Shown here piece by piece: positions 6,277-11,901 of a stretch of DNA of 11,901 bases. Position 1 is the stretch's first letter. The number at the start of each line of letters is the position of its first letter. Made by a program: the position numbers and the translations under genes. The stretch is from an uncultured bacterium (lineage in GTDB: Bacteria; Acidobacteriota; Thermoanaerobaculia; Multivoradales; JAHEKO01): the NCBI GenBank assembly GCA_938016625.1, contig CALILB010000161.1, positions 1 to 11,901 of the forward strand, written 5' to 3'. Under the pieces are notes generated by a model, which saw only the letters and a program-made list of their open reading frames with translations, searched no databases and was not told the DNA's origin.

Positions 6277-7437
6277 TCAGGGCATCGCGGGCACCTCGAC
6301 AGACGGGAGGAATGCGGCACCGAACACAGACCAGGCCAGCTCCTCGATGCCCTTCTCGTCGGATTCCCGCTCTACTTGTGCCTCCTGGGCGGCTTTGAGG
6401 TGGCGTTGGAAGTTTTCTATCTCGCTCTCGAACCAGGAGATGGCGTCGGCCCCGATCCTCAGTGACTCCAGATTTGCCGACAAATTCCCCGGAACCAGGC
6501 TGCAGATCCAGCCCATCTCGTAGGGTCTCCTGGTCAGCAGTTCGAGGTGATAGGCGAGCTCGTGATTGACCCTGGAGACGGTTCCATCCAACGGTGACGA
6601 GATGGTCAGGGATTGTCCTGGCCGCTTGATGGTGAATAGAGGGTCACCCCTCGACACCTTTTTCCCACTCTCGGGAAACTCTATCTCTTCGACTTTTCTC
6701 AGCGTCTTGACGGCGAAGTCGTCGAGACCGATCCGAGCTTCGCCGGTGACCTCGATACCTACCCAGGTGTGCTCGGGAGAGACATAGAGTCCCCCCGGAA
6801 CGTTGACGACGTTGGGTGCCCGGGACTGTCCGGAGCTCGGTGTCACCAGGTGTACCGTGGGAGGTGTCAGCTTCTCGATGCGATCCTGGCGGCGGATCAC
6901 GAGTTTTCTCGTAAATTGAGCCAGCTCGTCGGCAGTGAATGGTTTCTCCACGTAGTCCATGGCGCCGTGCTTCATGGTTTCCACCGCCGACTCGATGGTG
7001 GCGTAGCCGGTGATCATGACGACATCGATGTCAGGGCGAAGATGATGGACGGCCTTGGTCAGGTCAAGGCCGTCCATTCCTGGCATTTTCAAATCTGTAA
7101 AGACGAAGTCGTAGTCGCGCTTGCGTACCAGACCCAAAGCCTCCTGGGCGGTCTCGACGGTGTCGATCGAGTAGCCTTCGAGAACGAGGATCTTGCGAAA
7201 GCTGTCGAGGACAACCGGCTCGTCGTCCACAGCGAGAATACGAGCCTTGGGGTCTTCCACATCGACCCGCTTGAGGCTTGCCGCCTCTTCCGCAAAGTCC
7301 AATTTCAGCCCGATATCGAGAGCCTCCTCGCGCTCCCGAAGGAGATTCGCCGTCTGCCTCTTCTCCAGCGCCAAACGGAGCACGAGGTCGACGACCAGAA
7401 AAATCGCAACAGTCAAAATGACGATGATGACTACCAT
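6277..7437 (-). CDS. Membrane-anchored response regulator: TM helix, receiver, GcvH-like domain without lipoyl-lysine
   Basis: 386 residues in an unusual order. A membrane helix (about 2-24) is followed by a basic flank (RLALEKR) that puts the rest in the cytoplasm. Next come a charged helix (25-60) and a complete receiver (about 66-185) with D71/D72, phospho-acceptor D115 in DLKMPGMDG, T143 and K165. A GcvH-like domain follows (about 217-310), starting with YVSPEHTWVGIE and containing PYEMGWICSLVP, the counterpart of the H-protein DPYGxGWL segment. The C-terminal 75 residues look helical. In true H protein a lysine carries lipoate. The matching position here is G264/Q265 in KRPGQSL, so the domain is probably not lipoylated. 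There is no DNA-binding or enzymatic output domain, so it likely acts by protein contact at the membrane. The start has AGGAGG seven bases upstream. It lies directly before the cytochrome/HybAB-like genes and after its shorter homologue. Confidence 0.9.
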   Translation of the reverse strand: MVVIIVILTVAIFLVVDLVLRLALEKRQTANLLREREEALDIGLKLDFAEEAASLKRVDVEDPKARILAVDDEPVVLDSFRKILVLEGYSIDTVETAQEALGLVRKRDYDFVFTDLKMPGMDGLDLTKAVHHLRPDIDVVMITGYATIESAVETMKHGAMDYVEKPFTADELAQFTRKLVIRRQDRIEKLTPPTVHLVTPSSGQSRAPNVVNVPGGLYVSPEHTWVGIEVTGEARIGLDDFAVKTLRKVEEIEFPESGKKVSRGDPLFTIKRPGQSLTISSPLDGTVSRVNHELAYHLELLTRRPYEMGWICSLVPGNLSANLESLRIGADAISWFESEIENFQRHLKAAQEAQVERESDEKGIEELAWSVFGAAFLPSVEVPAMP

Positions 7438-7444
7438 GAGAACT

Positions 7445-7450
7445 CCTCCT
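7445..7450 (-). promoter_or_regulatory. Ribosome binding site that fixes the start of the membrane-anchored regulator
   Basis: AGGAGG on the minus strand (extended to AGGAGGAG), seven bases before the ATG at 7435-7437. It supports including the hydrophobic N-terminal helix in the protein instead of starting at the receiver domain. Confidence 0.8.
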
Positions 7451-7483
7451 GTTTCGTACCGACGGTCGGAGTGTAGATTTTCT

Positions 7484-8254
7484 TCAGCGATGAGTCAGAT
7501 TACAGAGCTCCTCCTCGAGGTTCTCTGGAATGATCCGCACCAGCCAGCCATCGCCATACGGATCGGAGCTCAGGAGCTCGCTCTCTTCTCGAACCCGATT
7601 GTTGAGCGCCATTATCTGCCCGCTCAAAGGCGCCAGAACCCGATACACGGCGTCGTCGGCTGAATGGATTCTTACGAAGCATCTTCCCTGTGTCGTGTAG
7701 CCATCGATGTCGGGAAGCTCTACCGAATTCACTTCTCCCATCTGATTTGGAAAGGTCTCGGCCACCCCCAGAGTCGCTGAGCCCTCAGGATCGAGCAAGG
7801 CCCATGTATGTTGTCCGAGAGCGTAGAGCTCCTGTGCAGGATCGGCCTGCAGCGGCGATGGGACGGAGCCGGCAAGGACCAGCTCGTGGTAGCGGAGTGC
7901 GCGACGGACGACCCCCAATAGCTCACCAAAATCGAAGGGTTTGGGGATGAAATCGAATACGCCGAGCTGGAACGACTTGATCGCGTTCTCGAGGGTGGCG
8001 TAGCCGGTGATCACTATCACCTGGGCTGCCGGACGGGCTGTCTTGATCAGCTCTATGATGTCGAAGCCGGACGCTCCAGGGAGCATCAGATCGGACAGAA
8101 TAACCTTGTAGACGTTGCGGCGTACCATGTCGACCGCACTCTCCGAATCCATGGCGCGGTCGACACCGAGGCCCTCCAGCCGGAGAACGCGATCGGCGGC
8201 CTCCTGCACCACCAACTCGTCTTCGATGACGAGGATGTCAAGCTCGTCGCTCAT
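7484..8254 (-). CDS. Response regulator: receiver fused to GcvH-like domain without lipoyl-lysine
   Basis: 256 residues. The receiver (about 5-120) has E11/D12, phospho-acceptor D55 in DLMLPGASG, T83 and K105. A linker leads to a GcvH-like domain (about 142-245). Its start, YALGQHTWALL, corresponds to the YTxEHEW opening of H protein. The segment DPYGDGWLVRIIPENL (231-246) is almost a textbook H-protein ending, and LAPLSG (197-202) matches the turn after the lipoyl hairpin. The residue that should carry lipoate is D190/D191 in IHSADDAVY, so lipoylation is not expected. No DNA-binding domain is present. The first 17 bases overlap the end of the haem-sensor kinase gene, a strong sign that the two are translationally coupled and that the kinase phosphorylates this protein. 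It shares its architecture with the next gene but lacks the membrane helix and the C-terminal extension. The output is unknown. Confidence 0.92.
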   Translation of the reverse strand: MSDELDILVIEDELVVQEAADRVLRLEGLGVDRAMDSESAVDMVRRNVYKVILSDLMLPGASGFDIIELIKTARPAAQVIVITGYATLENAIKSFQLGVFDFIPKPFDFGELLGVVRRALRYHELVLAGSVPSPLQADPAQELYALGQHTWALLDPEGSATLGVAETFPNQMGEVNSVELPDIDGYTTQGRCFVRIHSADDAVYRVLAPLSGQIMALNNRVREESELLSSDPYGDGWLVRIIPENLEEELCNLTHR

Positions 8255-9773
8255 GGTCGTGACTCTTTTCCGAGAGCTCCATTCGACCGTTAGTCGGCAG
8301 GAGGATCGTGAATGTGCTGCCCCGTTCCGGTTGGCTGGTCACCGAGATGGAGCCGTTGTGTTCGTTGATGATCCCCCAGACTACGGCGAGGCCGAGGCCG
8401 GTTCCCTTCCCTTCCTTGGTGGAGAAGAACGGCTCGAAGATCTTGTTCTGCTCGCTCAGAGGAATACCACAGCCGGTATCGGCTACCTTCACCTCCACCA
8501 TTTGGTTGCCCTCGATCTCCTCGAGGTCCGTTGAGACGAAGATCTCGCCACCTCGCGGTCCGATGGCATCGGCAGCGTTTACCAGAAGATTGATCAGGAC
8601 GTGGACAATCTGATTGGAGTCGAGGCGTGCCGAAGGTAGATCTTCTTTCATCGTCGTGGTGACCGCGATGTTCTTGACCGCGAGCTGGTGATCGACGATA
8701 TCCAGGGCTCGCTTCACTGTTTTGTTGAGGTTGACGCGTGTCTTGCGCGGCGGGATCTGACGAGAGAAATCGAGCAGCCCCTTGACAATCTCCCGACACC
8801 GCTTGGTCTCGCGGACTATGATCTCGAGGTCGGCCCGCAACTCGGAATTGTCGGTCGCGTTCTTCAGGAGAAGACTGCTGAAGCTCAAGACACCGGTGAG
8901 TGGATTGTTGATCTCGTGAGCGATGCCGGCGGCGAGCCGACCAACAGAGGCCATTTTGTCGGACTGGTAGAGCTGGTTTTGGGCTTCTGAAAGCCCGCGG
9001 GTCATTTCGTTGAACGAAGTCTGGAGCTTGCCAAGCTCGTTGTTGCGTTTGACTTCGATTCTGTGGGTTAGGTCACCGTCGGCCACCTTCTCGGTAGCCT
9101 GCAGGAGTTGACGTACGGGTTTACCGACGAGTTGTTGGTGCAAGAGCAAGATGATCGCGCTGGTCGAAAAGATGGCCAGAGCGGTCAGGAGAATCGCTTT
9201 TCTCCGGTTTGCCGCCATCTGCTGTTGGATCTTGTCGAGAGACATGGTCACGTCCAGGACACCGAGGACGGACTGGCTGGTTGGGTGGGCGTGGCAGTCG
9301 GCACTCGAGCAGTTGGGCTCGTTGTAGATGGGATTGATGATGCCGAGGTTGGGTCGACCCTCGCTGTCGGTATAAGAGCGGGTCCTCCTAGATGTGGATA
9401 GGCGCTCCAAGGGCGAGTCGGCCTCGTGGCACGCATAGCATGCCTCGGCTCGCTTATCTACCATTGTTCCCAAAGCCGACCTGTCTGGGGAGTAGATGAT
9501 CTCTCCTTCTTTGTTGAAAATGCGTACCTTGGTGAATTCCTCCTGCTCCCCGATGGCGTCGATGATCTGGTGCACATCGTCGCGGCGATTCCGCAGCATG
9601 GCGTATCTCGTGCTTCTCTTGATGGTCTCGGTAATCTGCTCGGCGTGTTGTTCCATCTGGGTGACCAGCGAGCGGTGCTGAGAGTTGATGAGGAAATTGG
9701 ACAGTAGACCAAAGACCGTGAGGGAAACGGCCGCGACCGCGAGGATGAGCTGAAGACCGATTCTTGATTTCAT
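8238..9773 (-). CDS. Membrane sensor histidine kinase with periplasmic c-type haem motifs
   Basis: 511 residues. TM1 is about 7-29 and TM2 about 192-213. The periplasmic loop between them contains a CYACH motif (C112-H116, a classical CXXCH) and a CSSADCH motif (C155-H161, a CX4CH spacing known from cytochromes c3). Both are candidate covalent haem sites, so the loop is probably a haem-based redox or gas sensor. After TM2 come a HAMP region (about 215-265), a HisKA domain with H286 in GIAHEINNP, and a HATPase_c domain. The HATPase shows the N box (NLLVNAADA), DTGCGIP (422-428) and GKGTGLGLA (445-453). There is no attached receiver. The 3' end overlaps the receiver-GcvH gene by 17 bases, which makes that protein its likely partner. 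Haem-bearing periplasmic sensors are known in Geobacter. The exact signal here cannot be told from sequence. Confidence 0.94.
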   Translation of the reverse strand: MKSRIGLQLILAVAAVSLTVFGLLSNFLINSQHRSLVTQMEQHAEQITETIKRSTRYAMLRNRRDDVHQIIDAIGEQEEFTKVRIFNKEGEIIYSPDRSALGTMVDKRAEACYACHEADSPLERLSTSRRTRSYTDSEGRPNLGIINPIYNEPNCSSADCHAHPTSQSVLGVLDVTMSLDKIQQQMAANRRKAILLTALAIFSTSAIILLLHQQLVGKPVRQLLQATEKVADGDLTHRIEVKRNNELGKLQTSFNEMTRGLSEAQNQLYQSDKMASVGRLAAGIAHEINNPLTGVLSFSSLLLKNATDNSELRADLEIIVRETKRCREIVKGLLDFSRQIPPRKTRVNLNKTVKRALDIVDHQLAVKNIAVTTTMKEDLPSARLDSNQIVHVLINLLVNAADAIGPRGGEIFVSTDLEEIEGNQMVEVKVADTGCGIPLSEQNKIFEPFFSTKEGKGTGLGLAVVWGIINEHNGSISVTSQPERGSTFTILLPTNGRMELSEKSHDHERRA

Positions 9774-9913
9774 GACACCTGTGCCCCACAGCGTAGGAGG
9801 GGACCGGCTATGACGGTCTCAGAGATTCCGGAGCAACCTTTGCCGGCGGGTTGTCTGGCAATAAGGGGCCATCAACCCGCACCGAATCCGTGCAGAGACA
9901 GTAAGTGACATCG

Positions 9914-9930
9914 ATGGCTGAGCCAGCCAT
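9914..9930. promoter_or_regulatory. 17-bp perfect dyad, candidate operator of an NtrC-type regulator
   Basis: ATGGCTG-AGC-CAGCCAT has perfect seven-base arms around a three-base centre, about 141 bases upstream of the kinase start. NtrC-family upstream activating sites are often dyads of about this length and sit 100-150 bases before the promoter. It could instead form a small RNA hairpin. That it binds the regulator at 10088-11461 is inference only. Confidence 0.35.
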
Positions 9931-10044
9931 TCTTCGACTCCTGTGCGAGTGGCCTGTGAGTCGCCCTCCAGGCGGCAGCTCAGTCGCCTGTCTGAAAGTA
10001 TGCTCTCGTCGCAACCGCTATTGGAACGTCCAGTCGGGTGGTAC

Positions 10045-10066
10045 CCACCCCCACCTTTCGGGGTGG
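10045..10066 (-). terminator. GC-rich hairpin after the NtrC-type regulator, possible weak terminator
   Basis: On the minus strand CCACCCC pairs with GGGGTGG (seven bases) around an eight-base loop, 22 bases after the stop codon at 10088. No run of T follows, so this is not a classical intrinsic terminator. It may stabilise the 3' end or cause a pause. Confidence 0.35.
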
Positions 10067-10087
10067 TCACCGGTGGCCCGGCGTTGG

Positions 10088-11461
10088 CTAGTTCTTCTTG
10101 ACCGGTCTGCGGAAGCCGTGCTTCTCGATCTTGTTGTAAAGCGTCCCCCGATCCACTTCGAGGAGCCTGGCAGCACGAGTGATGTTCCAAGAACAGCTGT
10201 CCAGCACCCTGAGGATATGAGCTCTCTCCAACTCGTGTAGGGCCAAGGGTCCGTGCTGCACCGCTGGACTGGTCACCCTGACGGGTAGGTCTTCCGCTTT
10301 GATCAGGGGGGGCGTTCCTACCACCACAGCTCGCTCTATGGCATTTTGAAGCTCTCTTATGTTGCCCGGCCAGCGGTAGTTCTTTAGCGCGTCGAGCGTC
10401 TCGGATGAAAGACGCATCGGTTTGCGGTTCATCGACCGCGTGTAGATCTCGAGAAAGTGCTCTGCTAGCGGAGGGATATCTTCGGGTCGTTCGCGAAGAG
10501 GCGGAATCTGTACGGCGAAGACGTTGAGTCGCCAGTAGAGATCCTCCCGGAACTCACTCCTCGCGATCAGAGTCTCCAGATCCTGATTCGTAGCCGCAAT
10601 GACCCGAAAGTCCACTGGAATCAGCGCCTGGCCGCCGACGCGGGTCACAATTTTCTCCTCGAGCACACGCAATAGCTCTACCTGGACTCGGGGACTGATG
10701 GTGCCGATCTCATCGAGAAAGATGGTGCCGCCATCGGCGACTTCGAATTTCCCTTTGTGGCGGTATTGCGCACCGGTAAAGGCGCCTTTCTCATGGCCAA
10801 AAAGTTCACTTTCGAGCAGACCCTCCGCCAACGCCCCGCAGTTGACGATCACCATAGGTCCGTAGCGGCGGGGTGAGCCTGCGTGGATTGCCCGGGCGAC
10901 TAGTTCCTTACCGGTGCCTGAATCGCCCTTTATGAGAACTGTTGAATCCGTTTCGGAGACCGCGGCAATGAGGTCGAGCACCTCCTGCATGGCAGTCGAG
11001 GTGCCGATAATGGGGGAAGGGCTGGTGATGGCCTCGAGCCGTTCCTTCAGCCGGATATTCTCGAATCGTAGGGAGCGGTGCTCGATGGCCCGTCGAACGA
11101 GGTGTGACAGCTCTTCGGGGTTGAACGGCTTGGGGATGTAGTCGTAGGCACCGGCCTTGAGAGCTTTGACTGCGGATTCGACCGAAGCGTAGGCGGTCAT
11201 GATGATGATGGTGAGCTCGGGGTCGGCGGCGGCCAACCGTGACTGGAGCTCGAGACCGTCGATGTCCGGCATTTTGATGTCGACAAAGGCGATTTCATAG
11301 CGACGGCCTGCAGCCAATTCCAAAGCCTTCCTGGCTCCTTCAGCTGTATCGACCTCGTGGCCCTCCTGGCGCAACCAAGCAGCCAGAGACTGTAGAACGA
11401 TGGGCTCGTCGTCGACGACGAGAACCGAGGTTCGAGGCCCGCTCTTGTTGCCTTCAGTCAT
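10088..11461 (-). CDS. NtrC-family sigma-54-dependent response regulator, intact
   Basis: 457 residues. The receiver (about 11-125) has D17/D18, phospho-acceptor D61 in DIKMPDIDG, T89 and K111. The AAA+ domain (about 150-380) has Walker A GDSGTGKE (K185), GAFTGA at 226-231, Walker B GGTIFLDE (D250/E251), sensor I AATNQDL and the FREDLYWRL segment. A Fis-type helix-turn-helix (about 413-450) closes the protein, with recognition region RAARLLEVDRGTLYNKI. All catalytic and sigma-54 contact residues are present, so it should activate sigma-54 promoters when phosphorylated. Its start codon overlaps the stop of the upstream histidine kinase by ATGA, which identifies that kinase as its partner. It is clearly homologous along its whole length to the degenerate regulator at 1857-3206, and the DNA-recognition helices differ at only one position in the core. 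Likely targets are the operons of this cluster (inference). Confidence 0.96.
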   Translation of the reverse strand: MTEGNKSGPRTSVLVVDDEPIVLQSLAAWLRQEGHEVDTAEGARKALELAAGRRYEIAFVDIKMPDIDGLELQSRLAAADPELTIIIMTAYASVESAVKALKAGAYDYIPKPFNPEELSHLVRRAIEHRSLRFENIRLKERLEAITSPSPIIGTSTAMQEVLDLIAAVSETDSTVLIKGDSGTGKELVARAIHAGSPRRYGPMVIVNCGALAEGLLESELFGHEKGAFTGAQYRHKGKFEVADGGTIFLDEIGTISPRVQVELLRVLEEKIVTRVGGQALIPVDFRVIAATNQDLETLIARSEFREDLYWRLNVFAVQIPPLRERPEDIPPLAEHFLEIYTRSMNRKPMRLSSETLDALKNYRWPGNIRELQNAIERAVVVGTPPLIKAEDLPVRVTSPAVQHGPLALHELERAHILRVLDSCSWNITRAARLLEVDRGTLYNKIEKHGFRRPVKKN

Positions 11462-11901
11462 GAGGTCACTCTGTCGACGCTCTCGCCCAGCGCCGCGTCC
11501 TGTGTTGGCTGGCGGATGGGAAGACGGACGAGGAATGCGGTGCCCGATCCAGGGTTGGAATCGACCTCGATCCTCCCGTGGTGACGGTTGACGATCCCGT
11601 AGACGACCGCCAGACCAAGTCCGACACCGTCAGCCTTGTCCTTGGTGGTGAAGAACGGCTCGACAATCTGATCGAGGTGATCAGGTGGAATCCCCCGACC
11701 CGTATCTGCTACCTCGAGCAAGATGCTGTTCTCACCTTCGCTCGGAACAGCGCGGATGATCACAGTGCCACCCGGTGGAGTCGCTTCGATTCCGTTCATC
11801 GCCAGCGCCAGGACCATCTGTTGAATCTGTGATGAATCACACTCGACGACCGGGAAGTCAGTCGAGACTTCGAGGGTCAGCTCGACTTCCTTGGCGTCGG
11901 C
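11458..11901 (-). CDS. Histidine kinase, C-terminal ATPase part only (5' end outside window)
   Basis: 147 residues of the C-terminus are visible and the frame stays open through base 11901, so the N-terminal sensor and the phosphorylated histidine lie outside the window. The visible part is a HATPase_c domain: an N box variant (LALAMNGIEA), DTGRGIP, EPFFTTKD and GVGLGLAVVYGI, the NtrB-like order of motifs. A 20-residue polar tail ends in DRVTS. The stop overlaps the start of the sigma-54 response regulator by four bases (ATGA), so the two form a coupled two-component pair. What it senses cannot be told from this fragment. Confidence 0.93.
   Translation of the reverse strand, partial: ADAKEVELTLEVSTDFPVVECDSSQIQQMVLALAMNGIEATPPGGTVIIRAVPSEGENSILLEVADTGRGIPPDHLDQIVEPFFTTKDKADGVGLGLAVVYGIVNRHHGRIEVDSNPGSGTAFLVRLPIRQPTQDAALGESVDRVTS

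Larger units (their letters stand above)
9774..10087 (-). other. 314-base intergenic region, likely promoter and leader of the haem-kinase operon
   Basis: It lies between the stop of the NtrC-type regulator and the start of the haem-sensor kinase, and is the only non-coding stretch over 300 bases in the window. It holds a 17-bp dyad (9914-9930), a hairpin (10045-10066) and an eight-base palindrome CACCGGTG (10068-10075). AGTCGCC occurs twice, 23 bases apart (9959-9965 and 9982-9988). No open frame has convincing codon content or a ribosome binding site. I could not find a correctly spaced -24/-12 or a good -35/-10 promoter. Its size and position still make it the best place for the promoter of the operon running to lower coordinates. 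Confidence 0.5.

Noticed and set aside
6652..6660. K261 of the membrane-anchored regulator as a shifted lipoyl-lysine
   Set aside because: It lies three to four residues before the aligned site and outside the ESVKA-type turn, and the sister protein has no lysine nearby either.
9857..9871. Sigma-54 -24/-12-like sequence on the minus strand (TGGCCCCTTATTGCC)
   Set aside because: The GG and GC elements are nine bases apart instead of ten, and this spacing is strict for sigma-54 promoters.
9808..10014. 68-codon minus-strand frame in the intergenic region
   Set aside because: It needs a TTG start without a ribosome binding site, has no recognisable motif or membrane helix, and its composition does not look coding.

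Overview
This GC-rich window comes from an anaerobic or facultative bacterium that respires with multihaem c-type cytochromes. Gene content resembles Desulfobacterota, Geobacter-like or Acidobacteriota genomes, but the sequence alone does not fix the phylum. Every gene I can support lies on the minus strand, so transcription runs from high to low coordinates. Genes are tightly packed, with several overlaps. I see no tRNA, rRNA, CRISPR array, insertion sequence or attachment site. Both ends cut through genes.

Layout in transcription order. (1) 11901-10088: the C-terminal end of a histidine kinase overlaps (ATGA) an intact NtrC-type sigma-54 response regulator. (2) 10087-9774: a 314-bp intergenic stretch with a 17-bp dyad and a GC-rich hairpin. 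(3) 9773-6277: a histidine kinase with two periplasmic c-type haem-binding motifs, then two response regulators in which a receiver domain is fused to a glycine-cleavage-H-like (GcvH) domain. One of these two also has an N-terminal membrane anchor. (4) 6193-3219: a predicted electron-transfer module of a five-haem periplasmic cytochrome, a HybA-like 4x[4Fe-4S] protein, a HybB/NrfD-type membrane protein, a previously uncalled 41-residue membrane protein, and a truncated hydrogenase maturation protease. (5) 3206-1857: a second NtrC-type regulator whose ATPase and sigma-54 contact motifs have decayed. (6) 1807-1142: a peroxiredoxin. (7) 1028-1: a PAS/sigma-54 activator cut by the window edge.

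Working model (inference): the cluster is a membrane quinone/cytochrome electron-transfer complex related to the HybA-HybB part of group 1 [NiFe] hydrogenases, surrounded by its own redox-sensing apparatus. A haem-bearing kinase would read the periplasmic redox state and phosphorylate receiver-GcvH proteins that have no DNA-binding domain. An active and an ATPase-dead NtrC paralogue with nearly identical DNA-recognition helices would set transcription. The most unusual parts are the two receiver-GcvH fusions, both without the lipoyl-lysine, and the degenerate NtrC paralogue. No hydrogenase catalytic subunit is in the window.
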